DNA of 47,570 nt from a virus. Both the position numbers and the translations under genes were made by a program. This document shows, in pieces, positions 1 through 7,430 of the stretch. The notes beneath the pieces are model-generated. The model was given only the letters and a program-made list of their open reading frames with translations. It searched no databases and was not told where the DNA came from. The stretch spans positions 1 through 47,570 of IMG/VR virus record IMGVR_UViG_3300008107_008498. One strand, written 5' to 3'. Position 1 is the stretch's first letter. Each line of letters opens with the position of its first letter.

Positions 1-465
1 TGGATTCCAAGTGAAGATGAGTTTGACCAAGAAATTAAACATGGCTACAAGGGTCGCACAACAGAAGACGCTAATTCTGAATCCGATATGGTTCTAGCAA
101 AAGCTGGCTCAGGTGAACTAGATATCTATGATGTCATGACAAACCCAAAGACACCAGCAGAAGCTACTGCTGCTAAAATTATTCAGCAAATGTATGATGA
201 CGTAGCAATTGATCATCACTTACATCCAGATGATGACTTTGAAAAGATCCTAGACATTGTTGCTGATCAGCTAGACAAGGACTACGGGGTTGGCGAAGGT
301 ATGGGTGATAATATTGATCCTGTAGCAGGCGGCTCAGACCATTCAATGACAGGTAAACCAAAATCTACAAAGCCACAGTTTAAATATGAAGAATCAGTTG
401 AATCAACCGCAGGGCATGCCGTAAGTGCAGCACTAGCAGAACTACGCAAATTAGCAGGTATCTAA
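1..465 (+). CDS. 3' end of a phage protein of unknown function (5' partial)
   Basis: The reading frame is open from the first base, so the gene begins upstream of the window; an internal ATG at 88 is not needed as a start. About 154 residues are visible. They are acidic and hydrophilic, with no signal peptide or membrane segment. The C-terminus ends in LAELRKLAGI, and the next gene begins with a similar short motif (RLQRLAGI). I do not recognise a domain. It lies at the end of a rightward unit, 1 base before the next gene (TAATATG), and may belong to a virion or scaffold gene block, which is inference only. Confidence 0.75.
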   Translation, partial: WIPSEDEFDQEIKHGYKGRTTEDANSESDMVLAKAGSGELDIYDVMTNPKTPAEATAAKIIQQMYDDVAIDHHLHPDDDFEKILDIVADQLDKDYGVGEGMGDNIDPVAGGSDHSMTGKPKSTKPQFKYEESVESTAGHAVSAALAELRKLAGI

Positions 466-466
466 T

Positions 467-835
467 ATGAGCGAGATTGAAAGACTACAGCGACTAGCAG
501 GCATTATGCCTAAGACCCTCTCACTACAAGAAGATGGTGAGCCTGATACAGGTGATACAGTAACTAAGACAGTGGTTGGTCATGTTGATGATGAACCAGA
601 TATGGTTCGTCAGGAACTTTATAAGATGGGCAAGTACTGCATTGACCTATACAGAATGCTAGGCGAAGTACCCAACGGTGATTTACCTGAATGGTGGACT
701 GCTAAGATTACTAAGGCATCTGATTACATCGGTACAGCCAAACACTATCTAGAAGCAGAGCTATATGCACCTAAAGATGTTGCTGTAGTGGTAACCGCAG
801 ATACTGATGATAAAGACCCGAGCGGTGTTAGTTAA
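467..835 (+). CDS. hypothetical acidic phage protein
   Basis: This 122-residue acidic protein starts at an ATG almost fused to the upstream stop, suggesting translational coupling. Its N-terminus (SEIERLQRLAGI) repeats the LxxLAGI motif that ends the upstream protein. A central part around residues 45-95 looks helical (Tyr/Leu-rich, EWWTAKITKASDYIGTAKHY). No signal peptide, membrane helix or catalytic motif is visible, and the function is unknown. Confidence 0.75.
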   Translation: MSEIERLQRLAGIMPKTLSLQEDGEPDTGDTVTKTVVGHVDDEPDMVRQELYKMGKYCIDLYRMLGEVPNGDLPEWWTAKITKASDYIGTAKHYLEAELYAPKDVAVVVTADTDDKDPSGVS

Positions 836-853
836 TAGCTTTTAGTTTTTAGG

Positions 854-1672
854 ATGATATTTACAACTAATTTAGCGTTTGATGTTTACAGAAATCTACC
901 TTACGAAAATTACTTAAAAACACATGCTAAAGATAAAGTAGTAGTAGACTGCGGTTCAGGTAGCGGTATCTGGACATGGGTAGCTTTATACTATGGTGCT
1001 TCGCATGTTTACTGCATTGATATACATAAACCTACACTTGATCATTTAAATAAAATATTTAATAATAATCCAAAAGTCACTGTACTATCGCTGGACATAT
1101 TCGAGGATATGTTACCAAAAGGCAATATCTATGTACACGAAATATTTGGTGCGCCAAATCCGTTGGGTGAAGCTATTATTAATTTTTTAAAAAATTGTAA
1201 AAGACAAAATATAACAAACTTATTTCCCAGTGAACTACACTTATATTCCCTGACCAACCCTACTAGGGAAAAACAGCACGACGTTGAATACAACGAAAGT
1301 TTGCTCGGAGAAAGTATAATATCATTTATAGATCATATCTCTAACAGTTATTATAAAAAAATTCAAGTCGCAGATTACTTAGAATTGTTAAAGTGCTGCA
1401 AATATTCTTATACATCAAAAGAAAAAATTTGGGGGGGCAAGCTATTAGAACTTGCTAATGCACCTAATTTGAATATCTCCGGGGACGCAATTAGTTGGGA
1501 GGCAGGTGGTGACGGCTACTATTATTCGTCGTTAAACGAATATTTTAATAATTGGCACATGGGGTATATAAAATCTCGTACTTTTAAACAGCAGTATTTG
1601 CAACTATTAAAATTAGATAATACAACTGCTCTAGATTGTGTTTGTACTAAATATATAACCAACCAGTATTAA
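854..1672 (+). CDS. SAM-dependent methyltransferase-like protein
   Basis: This 272-residue protein has a class I methyltransferase N-terminus. VVVDCGSGSGIWTWVALYYG at about residues 29-48 is motif I (glycine loop for SAM), and the acidic VYCIDIHK that follows is motif II. The rest is Asn/Tyr/Lys-rich and more AT-rich than its neighbours, with no recognised target-recognition domain. The substrate is unknown. It is the last gene of the rightward unit. Its 3' end overlaps the convergent cellulase gene by 26 bp, and a terminator follows inside that gene. Confidence 0.7.
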   Translation: MIFTTNLAFDVYRNLPYENYLKTHAKDKVVVDCGSGSGIWTWVALYYGASHVYCIDIHKPTLDHLNKIFNNNPKVTVLSLDIFEDMLPKGNIYVHEIFGAPNPLGEAIINFLKNCKRQNITNLFPSELHLYSLTNPTREKQHDVEYNESLLGESIISFIDHISNSYYKKIQVADYLELLKCCKYSYTSKEKIWGGKLLELANAPNLNISGDAISWEAGGDGYYYSSLNEYFNNWHMGYIKSRTFKQQYLQLLKLDNTTALDCVCTKYITNQY

Positions 1673-2501
1673 GAACTAATTGTTCAGCATAGACGGGCCA
1701 GAAGCGACCAGCTCTCGGCCCGTTATTTTTTGTCCCGTCACTCTCACCAGGTACCTTAATCCAAAGATACGCATCGCACAGTGGATGACCTGTTTGAGTG
1801 GTAGGTAAATGCCCCAATGCTCGTCCTGGTGGGTTGCACCACTCGTTGCCATATGGTCCATTGCCGTTGCGGCTAGTATCAACTACAAAGTGTGAGTTCC
1901 GGGTATATTCCCCAACACGCTCTGCCCAGCTTACAGACTCTTCTGTGGTTCTAAAGTTGCTTACATTAACACTAAAGCCTCTGCATTTATCATTAGTTAT
2001 TGTTTCTAGTAACTTACCTGCTTGCTCAGGGTCCAACCAATTGCTATGGCCAATATCAACATACACAAGCGCATTAGATTCTTCAGTTAATATGTTTAGT
2101 GCTGTTGACATAAGACCCCATCGGCCCATAGCATCAACTAAATCCATTTGACTGCTGTGCGGTAGTGCATCTGGCTCGTAAATAACAATTGGCTTACGGT
2201 CGCCTATGCCTTTTGCAAACGCAGTAATAAACTCTATATAGGTAGTGTGACTATTTGAACCACCTTTACTATAGTGTCCCATGTCTCGATTGGGTAGATT
2301 ATAGATTACAAAAATTGGCAATTTATCACCGGCTCGTTTAAATAACCGAGCTAGGCTCTTGTCAATTTTATCCATCGGCTTGCCGTTACGCTCGCCATAC
2401 CAAAAGGCCATTGGTTGCTCAAAGATACGAGCAACACTAGGATGCTTTATTCTGTGATCTTGTACACGATCAAAATTATTGACGTAAAATGGATAATCCA
2501 T
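1647..2501 (-). CDS. glycoside hydrolase family 6 cellulase-like enzyme
   Basis: This 284-residue protein matches GH6 endoglucanase/cellobiohydrolase along its whole length. GH6 enzymes cleave beta-1,4-glucan with inversion. Visible family blocks are IYNLPNRDMG (Asp73), IVIYEPDALP (Asp111, the position of the general acid), YVDIGHSNWL (Asp149), VVDTSRNGNGP, WCNPPGRALG and CDAYLWIKVPGESDG (Asp243, the position of the proposed base). All four conserved acids are present, so it should be active. There is no signal peptide and no carbohydrate-binding module: it is a minimal catalytic domain. It lies just downstream of the deformylase gene on the same strand. A likely role is degrading bacterial cellulose or a similar surface glucan, either from the virion or after lysis; that role is inference. 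Confidence 0.9.
   Translation of the reverse strand: MDYPFYVNNFDRVQDHRIKHPSVARIFEQPMAFWYGERNGKPMDKIDKSLARLFKRAGDKLPIFVIYNLPNRDMGHYSKGGSNSHTTYIEFITAFAKGIGDRKPIVIYEPDALPHSSQMDLVDAMGRWGLMSTALNILTEESNALVYVDIGHSNWLDPEQAGKLLETITNDKCRGFSVNVSNFRTTEESVSWAERVGEYTRNSHFVVDTSRNGNGPYGNEWCNPPGRALGHLPTTQTGHPLCDAYLWIKVPGESDGTKNNGPRAGRFWPVYAEQLVLNTGWLYI
1693..1731 (+). terminator. rho-independent terminator of the rightward unit
   Basis: ACGGGCC (1693-1699) pairs with GGCCCGT (1717-1723), followed by TATTTTTT. It sits 20 bp after the methyltransferase stop and lies inside the 3' coding part of the convergent cellulase gene, so it terminates plus-strand transcription only. Confidence 0.75.
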
Positions 2502-2507
2502 TACACA

Positions 2508-3098
2508 TTACTTCACACGGCGTTCAAGTTTCTTAAATCGCTTGTCACGCTTTTCCATTGCCCTGCGAAGTTTAAAATCGCTAACAATGTCTATGAAGTT
2601 TGTACCCTGTAAATGATCGTATTCATGTAAAAAGCAGCGAGCGTCAATGCCGTCCATCGACATTTCAATCTGTGTTTCACCGTCATTTTTATAGAAACGA
2701 ACTTTAATCTCAGCAGGCCTCTTGATGTGAATAAACAGCAAGGGCCAAGTTAAGCAGCCCTCTTCAATGTCTACTTCACCTTCAGTTTCTAAAATTTCTG
2801 GTTTGTATACACCCATGTCTCCTAAGAAACTATGACGCATTACAAACATGTTGTAACTGCTGCCAACCTGTGTGGCACTAAGACCAACACCTAGGTTATT
2901 GTGCATCAGTTCAAACATTTCTTTTTCTCGTTCAGCCCAATCTATATTGCCGCTGAACGGATCAACTGATGCTCGCTTGTGTAGTGCAGAATGTCTAGGT
3001 TCAACTAGCTCGCACTTCCAATCTTCAATAAGAAATTCGCCCAGACTTATTTCAGTACTGGACGCATATTTGTCATAGGGGTTAAATTTTTTAATCAT
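2508..3098 (-). CDS. def: peptide deformylase
   Basis: This 196-residue protein removes the formyl group from the initiator Met of new proteins. All three family motifs are visible: GVGLSATQVG (residues 70-79), EEGCLTWP with metal ligand Cys115, and HEYDHLQG with ligands His158 and His162 and catalytic Glu159. The N-terminal helix and the short basic C-terminal tail (KRDKRFKKLERRVK) are typical of a phage-sized enzyme. The start overlaps the stop of the upstream SWIM gene by 4 bp (ATGA type). Deformylases are known auxiliary genes of marine T4-like phages. Here the phage also encodes an initiator tRNA at 34038. Confidence 0.93.
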   Translation of the reverse strand: MIKKFNPYDKYASSTEISLGEFLIEDWKCELVEPRHSALHKRASVDPFSGNIDWAEREKEMFELMHNNLGVGLSATQVGSSYNMFVMRHSFLGDMGVYKPEILETEGEVDIEEGCLTWPLLFIHIKRPAEIKVRFYKNDGETQIEMSMDGIDARCFLHEYDHLQGTNFIDIVSDFKLRRAMEKRDKRFKKLERRVK

Positions 3099-3343
3099 AT
3101 AGCATATTTAACAGGTTCACTATCATCACAGATAAGATTCTCGATACCAATAATGTGTTTGCAACGACCATGACGATTAAAGCCCTGACATTCGCAGGTA
3201 AATCCCTTATTGTGCATACGCACCCCGTAATGGTCCTTGCCGTTGCTACTAAGTACTTGCCATACAATATCAGGGTCTACCATCCAGTGACCTTCTGTAC
3301 GGATCTGTTCACTCTTATAGTAACGCTGATAGAATCTAGCCAT
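3095..3343 (-). CDS. SWIM zinc-finger protein
   Basis: This protein of about 82 residues carries the SWIM pattern CxC...CxH in FTCECQGFNRHGRCKHIIG, a zinc-binding motif for nucleic-acid or protein contacts. I start it at the second ATG (3343) because TTGAGG stands about 7 nt upstream; the first ATG (3355) adds only MRLK. It precedes and is coupled to the deformylase gene. Small stand-alone SWIM proteins are common hypotheticals in phages, and the role is unknown. Confidence 0.8.
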   Translation of the reverse strand: MARFYQRYYKSEQIRTEGHWMVDPDIVWQVLSSNGKDHYGVRMHNKGFTCECQGFNRHGRCKHIIGIENLICDDSEPVKYAI

Positions 3344-3409
3344 TTTAAGCCTCAATCATCTTAATTTCCATCGCCTACACGACGACAATCTGCTGCTCGT
3401 CCCCGTTGA

Positions 3410-3568
3410 TTACCATTCGGTGGTAATCTGAATTCCTTTAGCACGATAGTGTTGCTTCCAGTAAAAGCATTCATCCATCATAGCATGACCGCTGTGGTTC
3501 TTATACTCAATGGTACGAAGGCGACGATTGGTTTTAGCATTGCGGATAGTAAGAGTGTAATCAAGCAT
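3410..3568 (-). CDS. small basic hypothetical protein
   Basis: This 52-residue ORF begins MLDYTLTIRNAKTNRR and ends GIQITTEW. AGGAAACGAAAATG gives a strong ribosome binding site, and promoter P(3595) lies directly upstream. It is rich in Arg/Lys/His and aromatics, with no signal or membrane segment. The combination of promoter, good binding site and coding-like composition supports a real gene despite its size. Function is unknown. Confidence 0.7.
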   Translation of the reverse strand: MLDYTLTIRNAKTNRRLRTIEYKNHSGHAMMDECFYWKQHYRAKGIQITTEW

Positions 3569-3594
3569 TTTCGTTTCCTTCTAACTATAATTAT

Positions 3595-3622
3595 AGTGTA
3601 GCAGAAAAAGATAAAAGGTCAA
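3595..3622 (-). promoter_or_regulatory. sigma70-like promoter
   Basis: TTGACC (3622-3617), a 16-bp spacer and TACACT (3600-3595) read leftward into the 52-residue gene. An overlapping TATAAT lies 4-5 bp further downstream and could serve as an alternative -10. Confidence 0.6.
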
Positions 3623-3627
3623 CCGTT

Positions 3628-3978
3628 TTATCGAATTCTAACAGTATCAGTAGGCATACGGTCACCGTAAATCTTTACACCTTTACTGCGAATTAGATCT
3701 GCACACATCTGAGGACTAGTTTCCCATTCCTCACGCCAGAACTCTTCAGTTAGGCTAGGGTCGCAATCAACGGCATAAATTTCATAGAATCTCTGCGGGT
3801 TGAAACGAGCCCGCATACACAACATATTAAGTGTTTGATTTAGCGGGTTGGAAGTTTTACCCTTACCTTCTAGCACACCAAATGCATTAACAGTATCCCA
3901 ATCCTCGTACTGTGTGATAGGAATGATTGCTTCTACGCCTGTGCAGTCCCAACTAAACAAATATGCGTTCTTAGTCAT
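3628..3978 (-). CDS. conserved-type phage hypothetical protein
   Basis: This 116-residue soluble protein begins MTKNAYLFSWDCTGVEAIIP and ends DRMPTDTVRIR. It is Trp- and Cys-containing with mixed charge, and has no signal peptide, membrane helix or known catalytic motif. It overlaps the next upstream gene by 4 bp, so it is translated as part of the same leftward string of small genes. The look resembles uncharacterised T4-like phage proteins; function unknown. Confidence 0.75.
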   Translation of the reverse strand: MTKNAYLFSWDCTGVEAIIPITQYEDWDTVNAFGVLEGKGKTSNPLNQTLNMLCMRARFNPQRFYEIYAVDCDPSLTEEFWREEWETSPQMCADLIRSKGVKIYGDRMPTDTVRIR

Positions 3979-4184
3979 AGTACCTTCTCTAGCAGTATTT
4001 CAAAACCGTCTCGTGCCCACTGTGTATCAGGCTCAGCATAACTGCCTATGGTATACACAGTGATATCTCGCATATAACAACGCCGCAGCCATATCCAATG
4101 TCCAGTAATAGTACGATGTGGTAGTACAGCAAAACTAGCTCGCCATGGTCCTGTTTGTGCTATAATACCTTCCAACTCAAGCAT
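3975..4184 (-). CDS. small hypothetical protein
   Basis: This 69-residue protein (MLELEGIIAQTGPWRASFAV at the start) is rich in Arg, Trp and Tyr. Its start overlaps the upstream stop by 1 bp (TAATG), and its stop overlaps the downstream start by 4 bp. That tight coupling on both sides is the main support. No motif recognised. Confidence 0.65.
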   Translation of the reverse strand: MLELEGIIAQTGPWRASFAVLPHRTITGHWIWLRRCYMRDITVYTIGSYAEPDTQWARDGFEILLEKVL

Positions 4185-4408
4185 TATTTGCCCTCTAAAG
4201 CCTGCTGTGCCAGTTGAGTTTCAATTTCACTGTAGTCAACAATGTTAACTTCGGTAACAGGTTCAACCTTTGAAACTTCTTGCCTACTGCGAGTTGAATT
4301 GTAAGTAGTTTGCACTATATACCCTTGTTCAACAATCTTTTCCAACAACGATATAGGAATAACAAGAGAGCCGTAGCCACCGATCTTTGCATACTTTTTG
4401 TCAGGCAT
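4184..4408 (-). CDS. small hypothetical protein
   Basis: This 74-residue protein starts at the ATG at 4408 (MPDKKYAKIGGYGSLVIPIS), which overlaps the upstream stop as TAATG; the in-frame TTG 12 bp upstream is less likely. The N-terminal half looks like a small beta fold (GYGSLVIPISLLEKIVEQGYIVQ), and the C-terminal third is acidic (VNIVDYSEIETQLAQQ). Function unknown. Confidence 0.65.
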   Translation of the reverse strand: MPDKKYAKIGGYGSLVIPISLLEKIVEQGYIVQTTYNSTRSRQEVSKVEPVTEVNIVDYSEIETQLAQQALEGK

Positions 4409-4620
4409 TATCGACCCCAATCCTTAAAATTACCATCTTCTTCGTTGTCGTTATATCCTGCGGCATAGGCTAGAATTTCTTCAGGCGTCATATCCTGCTC
4501 AGTTACTTCTTCGGTGCTATAGGTTGCACCCTTAAAGTAGTGAGGGCGATACCCCCGGCCATAATAGCTATCTGCACTACCGCGATCATATGGACCACCG
4601 TGTCGTTGATCATGAGTCAT
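4408..4620 (-). CDS. small hypothetical protein, Gly/Tyr/His-rich N-terminus
   Basis: This 70-residue protein starts at the ATG at 4620, with GGAG 7 nt upstream; the longer frame to 4653 lacks a better site. The N-terminus (MTHDQRHGGPYDRGSADSYY) is rich in Gly, Tyr, Arg and His and likely disordered. The C-terminus (TEQDMTPEEILAYAAGYNDN) is acidic and helical. It is coupled to the next gene through TAATG. Function unknown. Confidence 0.65.
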   Translation of the reverse strand: MTHDQRHGGPYDRGSADSYYGRGYRPHYFKGATYSTEEVTEQDMTPEEILAYAAGYNDNEEDGNFKDWGR

Positions 4621-4630
4621 TGTACTCTCC

Positions 4631-4831
4631 TCAAATCTCACAACTGAAATCAATTACAGCCTGATTCCTATCAAACTGCTCAATATTTTTAAGTAGAGCA
4701 ATCTCTTTCTCTACTGTAGCGATGCGCTCTTCGGTAATAGCATTGCCTTCAGGACCAAGCTCTCCGCGCACTTCACAGAGCATGATGAGTTCTTCCATCA
4801 AGCCGTCAATCTGTTTCTGCATCGTAGACAT
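4631..4831 (-). CDS. small coiled-coil hypothetical protein
   Basis: This 66-residue protein is almost entirely helical with heptad-like spacing (MQKQIDGLMEELIMLCEVRG, then TEERIATVEKEIALLKN). Its start overlaps the stop of the upstream gene (TAATG). It is probably a small oligomer or adaptor; no domain was recognised. Confidence 0.65.
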   Translation of the reverse strand: MSTMQKQIDGLMEELIMLCEVRGELGPEGNAITEERIATVEKEIALLKNIEQFDRNQAVIDFSCEI

Positions 4832-5178
4832 TATTGAATCTCTTCAAAACCAAAACTGTTAACAATGAAGCGGACGCCTTCGGCATCCTCAATGATATCG
4901 CCAACGCTGATGCTGTGCATCCGGGCAAGTCGCTGAATGCGCTCTTCGGGGCCAATATTACCAATTTCAAAAACTTTGTTGAGGCTGTCTGCTTCAATCA
5001 GGCAAACCGGAGCATAGTATTCTGCATACTCGGGCTTATAACCGTCGCTGCCCTTAAACATAGTGTCCATGTAAGCGCGGTACTCGGGAAACTTAACAGC
5101 AGCGTCCTCGTGGCCCAACTTGTTTACTTGATTGTAAACACGGTCGGTGATCTGGATTTGATGAACTGTAAAACGCAT
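4831..5178 (-). CDS. YodL-like phage protein
   Basis: This 115-residue protein starts at the ATG at 5178 with AAGGAG 7 nt upstream, rather than at 5238. Its second half (LNKVFEIGNIGPEERIQRLA, then MHSISVGDIIEDAEGVRFIV) resembles the YodL-type module of phage and plasmid proteins, in which a short helix is followed by a SxSVGDI strand. The resemblance is from memory and moderate. The role of such proteins is unknown. It is the first gene of a leftward unit driven by promoter P(5211). Confidence 0.6.
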   Translation of the reverse strand: MRFTVHQIQITDRVYNQVNKLGHEDAAVKFPEYRAYMDTMFKGSDGYKPEYAEYYAPVCLIEADSLNKVFEIGNIGPEERIQRLARMHSISVGDIIEDAEGVRFIVNSFGFEEIQ

Positions 5179-5210
5179 CACTTGCTCCTTATTTCTTACC
5201 CTACATTTAT

Positions 5211-5238
5211 ATAATAGCATCTTTAGGGTAGCTGTCAA
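5211..5238 (-). promoter_or_regulatory. sigma70-like promoter
   Basis: TTGACA (5238-5233), 16-bp spacer, TATTAT (5216-5211), reading leftward into the YodL-like gene at 5178. The downstream run TATATAAATG overlaps the -10 region. Confidence 0.7.
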
Positions 5239-5265
5239 CCTTTTTTGATGCTTTTTTAGGGGTGA

Positions 5266-5321
5266 CGTAAGTCATTGATTTATATAGAGTTTTTAGGATG
5301 CGTAAGTCATTGATTTATATA
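5266..5321. repeat. two tandem copies of a 21-bp element
   Basis: A 21-bp sequence beginning CGTAAGTCATTG and ending TTTATATA occurs at 5266-5286 and again at 5301-5321. The copies are 35 bp apart, and each is preceded by a TTTTTAGG-like run. Read on the minus strand each starts TATATAAATC, near the T4-type late box. The first copy contains the dyad TGACgtaaGTCA. They lie between divergent genes, upstream of promoter P(5211), and look like operators or tandem late promoters. Confidence 0.75.
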
Positions 5322-5369
5322 AGGTATTTAAAACCATGCATCTATAGGAGTTTAGTTACGATGCATTTG

Positions 5370-5400
5370 GTTAGGGTGAAAAAACCTGCTATGTTTAACA
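5370..5400 (+). promoter_or_regulatory. candidate promoter for the acidic gene
   Basis: TTGGTT, 17 bp, then TATGTT reads rightward into the gene at 5430. The surrounding AAAACCTGCTATgTT matches the block AAAACCTGCTATTGT found in the two repeated leftward promoters at 32529 and 33216, which supports a shared promoter type. Confidence 0.45.
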
Positions 5401-5429
5401 TGTAAGCTAAAAACAACGGAGAGCTTTAT

Positions 5430-5747
5430 ATGAGTACTATTCCTTTAACTTATGTTCACCCCTCTTTACACAATCACCCGCTGCTCGATGACTTGTACCC
5501 AGTAATGGGGGATAAGAAGTTTGAAATGCTAATGGAGATGTGGGCAGCAATTTATGATGACAAATATGGAGAATGGCGCGACAAGTATGCTGATGCTCCG
5601 GACTATATAGATGCTTGCGACGAATTAGACGAATGGGCGCATGACTATATTGAAATGATATGCGAAGATGAAGATGAGGAGTATGTTCAACAACTTCGTC
5701 GTGAAGCTGACATAGAACTTAGTAAGTTAGTAATTACTAGTCATTAA
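5430..5747 (+). CDS. acidic hypothetical protein
   Basis: This 105-residue protein has more than a quarter Asp/Glu, with runs such as EMICEDEDEEYV. A GGAG ribosome binding site lies upstream. It is the only plus-strand gene in a long stretch of minus-strand genes and has its own promoter region. The C-terminal part is helical and strongly acidic. Small acidic phage proteins are sometimes DNA mimics or inhibitors of host enzymes, but nothing here shows that. Function unknown. Confidence 0.7.
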   Translation: MSTIPLTYVHPSLHNHPLLDDLYPVMGDKKFEMLMEMWAAIYDDKYGEWRDKYADAPDYIDACDELDEWAHDYIEMICEDEDEEYVQQLRREADIELSKLVITSH

Positions 5748-5859
5748 AAATTTACGGTTTATCTACGCTAGGTCGACACTAGCTTGATCCTGTTTTCTGT
5801 ATGCCATCGCTGTGCGACAAACCTTACACCGAAAGGTAGGGCGGCAGTGATTTTATTTA
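5748..5859. other. intergenic region with hairpins between convergent genes
   Basis: No gene seen. On the plus strand, GCTAG/CTAGC forms a 5-bp hairpin near 5769. A branched fold is possible where TGCC pairs with GGCA around two small stems (TCGC/GCGA and CCTTAC/GTAGG), ending in ATTTTATTT. It may be a terminator for the acidic gene or a small RNA; I could not match it to a known class. Confidence 0.35.
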
Positions 5860-6237
5860 TCAGTTTTCTAGAGGTAATTCAATTAAGTCGTGTTCTCTGT
5901 CCAAATACTTCATTTGAACATTAACAGGACTAAATTCCTGAATAGCTGCTACTACATCGTAGGGGTCTAGTGTGCTACAGGTATAAACATCCAGTTGCAT
6001 AAGTGCAGGTTCATCTTCATCCCAGACATGCATAGCAATGTGACTAGTCTCAATAATAGTCACTGCTGTTAATCCTCTGTTACCTTCCATCTCGCTGTAT
6101 ACAGCATATGGACCCATAAGGATTTTCATATCAATCGTATCAACTAAATGCCGCATCCATTGCTGAATTGCTTCTGCACAAGTTGGTGGTTTTTCTAGTT
6201 CTGCACGAATAATCAAATGTTTGTGAAAAATGGCCAA
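5860..6237 (-). CDS. speD: S-adenosylmethionine decarboxylase proenzyme (SpeD family)
   Basis: This 125-residue protein is of the short prokaryotic AdoMet decarboxylase type, which self-cleaves to a pyruvoyl enzyme and supplies aminopropyl groups for spermidine. The core ETSHIAMHVW matches the family ESH..IH segment: Ser65 is the cleavage serine, His70 the processing histidine and Cys87 (DVYTCS) the catalytic cysteine. The residue before the serine is Thr instead of the usual Glu. The start is a TTG with AGAGGA upstream; no ATG fits. SpeD is a known auxiliary gene of T4-like cyanophages. No spermidine synthase is seen in this window. Confidence 0.85.
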   Translation of the reverse strand: MAIFHKHLIIRAELEKPPTCAEAIQQWMRHLVDTIDMKILMGPYAVYSEMEGNRGLTAVTIIETSHIAMHVWDEDEPALMQLDVYTCSTLDPYDVVAAIQEFSPVNVQMKYLDREHDLIELPLEN

Positions 6238-6249
6238 TAGCGTATCCTC

Positions 6250-6429
6250 TTAGTCGTTCTTTAAGAATTCAATTTCGCCGTTTACTTTACGCCACTTAAG
6301 AAAATTGTTTTGCATCAACATGTCCAGTGTTGCATTAGCACCAACTGTAACCCAGTGCTTACGAAACAAAAAGTATGTAGTAATAGATCCTGCAACATAC
6401 CCAATGAACATTACTGTAGATGATTCCAT
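6250..6429 (-). CDS. small membrane protein
   Basis: This 59-residue protein has one N-terminal transmembrane helix (STVMFIGYVAGSITTYFLF) followed by a basic, then mixed-charge tail ending GEIEFLKND. Its start has AAAGGAAAA upstream. The promoter P(6466), which also carries a late box, lies 35 bp upstream. It is followed 12 bp later by speD, probably on the same transcript. Function unknown. Confidence 0.7.
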   Translation of the reverse strand: MESSTVMFIGYVAGSITTYFLFRKHWVTVGANATLDMLMQNNFLKWRKVNGEIEFLKND

Positions 6430-6463
6430 TATAATTTTCCTTTGTAAACAGTTATTGTTATTT

Positions 6464-6494
6464 TATTTATACACGAAAAACTTTATTTTGTCAA
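6464..6494 (-). promoter_or_regulatory. sigma70-like promoter overlapping a T4-type late box
   Basis: TTGACA (6494-6489), 17 bp, TATAAA (6471-6466). The same -10 reads TATAAATA (6471-6464), the T4 late consensus, so this site could work both early and late for the small membrane protein and speD. Confidence 0.7.
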
Positions 6495-7240
6495 TCCCAA
6501 AGATTTTTATAATACTTGCCAAAAAGTCTAAAGCCATTACTAATACGCTTTTGGTAAGCCTTCATGCCTTTCATATCAATCTTTGACGTATCATTAGGAC
6601 CACGCTTTAGTTCAAACAGCAAAGGCTTGCCAGTGGCTTCATCAAATGTCGAAGCTTCGCTGTACCAATCGTGATCGCCGCTGTGAAACTGTTGTGTCCA
6701 ATCCTCGTCAATCTTACTCTTAAAAGCAAAGATCATTTCGTCTAGTACCCAGTCCCAACGCTTGAAGTGATTGTCATCGGTAGCACCAACGTCCTTATCT
6801 TCTTTGCTTAATGGGGGTGCCGATGTACTACGCAGTTCTTTGGGAACGTCCTTGTCATCCACAAATGGTGCACCGTGCTTGGTCTTTTGCAGTTGCTCTA
6901 GCATAGGAAGAACAATATATGCTAGAGTACTGTCCATACTCCAAGTATCGTACTGGTCAATACGAACTTCGATGCGGTGCACCTTCTTACTGTGAAGCCA
7001 AGTTAAAAACTTATAAAGCAAAGTTATGGGGCGATCATCACGCCAAAGGCTGATAGGATTTTCTTTAGTGGGTTCTGGCGCAACACTACCGTGAGCTAGC
7101 CATTCGCCAAAGTTATGAACCCAATCAGGCTTGCGTTCAATACCCCACTCATCCTTAACAGGCTTAGCCCAGAAGCAGAGCTTTTCAGCTAGCTGGTAAG
7201 GGCCAAACCAATTCTTATAAGGACCAATTTTTACTTTCAT
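6491..7240 (-). CDS. conserved phage protein of unknown function
   Basis: This 249-residue soluble protein begins MKVKIGPYKNWFGPYQLAEK. It contains a strand-rich middle (VHRIEVRIDQYDTWSMDSTL) and a segment HGAPFVDDKDVPKELR. I recognise this pattern (GPY.N...P, ID.YDTWSMD, G.PFVDD.DVP) from many myovirus genomes, where it is annotated only as hypothetical. No enzyme motif is evident. It overlaps the upstream gene by 26 bp. Confidence 0.85.
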   Translation of the reverse strand: MKVKIGPYKNWFGPYQLAEKLCFWAKPVKDEWGIERKPDWVHNFGEWLAHGSVAPEPTKENPISLWRDDRPITLLYKFLTWLHSKKVHRIEVRIDQYDTWSMDSTLAYIVLPMLEQLQKTKHGAPFVDDKDVPKELRSTSAPPLSKEDKDVGATDDNHFKRWDWVLDEMIFAFKSKIDEDWTQQFHSGDHDWYSEASTFDEATGKPLLFELKRGPNDTSKIDMKGMKAYQKRISNGFRLFGKYYKNLWD

Positions 7241-7430
7241 GCTCTTTTATCCATTCGTTATATTCACTGTCTGTCATGTAGTATTTAAGTACTGTTTCAA
7301 CAGATGCTAGAAAATCCCAGTCAGGATCAATGTAATCGTCGCTGTTGTCAATTTTATTAGGCATGCGATTAGTTTCGTAAACATGCTTTAATTCGCTAAT
7401 AACAATAGTGTCAAACCAATCACTTGCCAT
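7215..7430 (-). CDS. small hypothetical protein
   Basis: This 71-residue acidic protein (MASDWFDTIVISELKHVYET at the start, ending in EWIKEHESKNWSL) is mostly helical. It overlaps its neighbours on both sides (11 bp and 26 bp), consistent with coupled translation. No motif recognised. Confidence 0.65.
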   Translation of the reverse strand: MASDWFDTIVISELKHVYETNRMPNKIDNSDDYIDPDWDFLASVETVLKYYMTDSEYNEWIKEHESKNWSL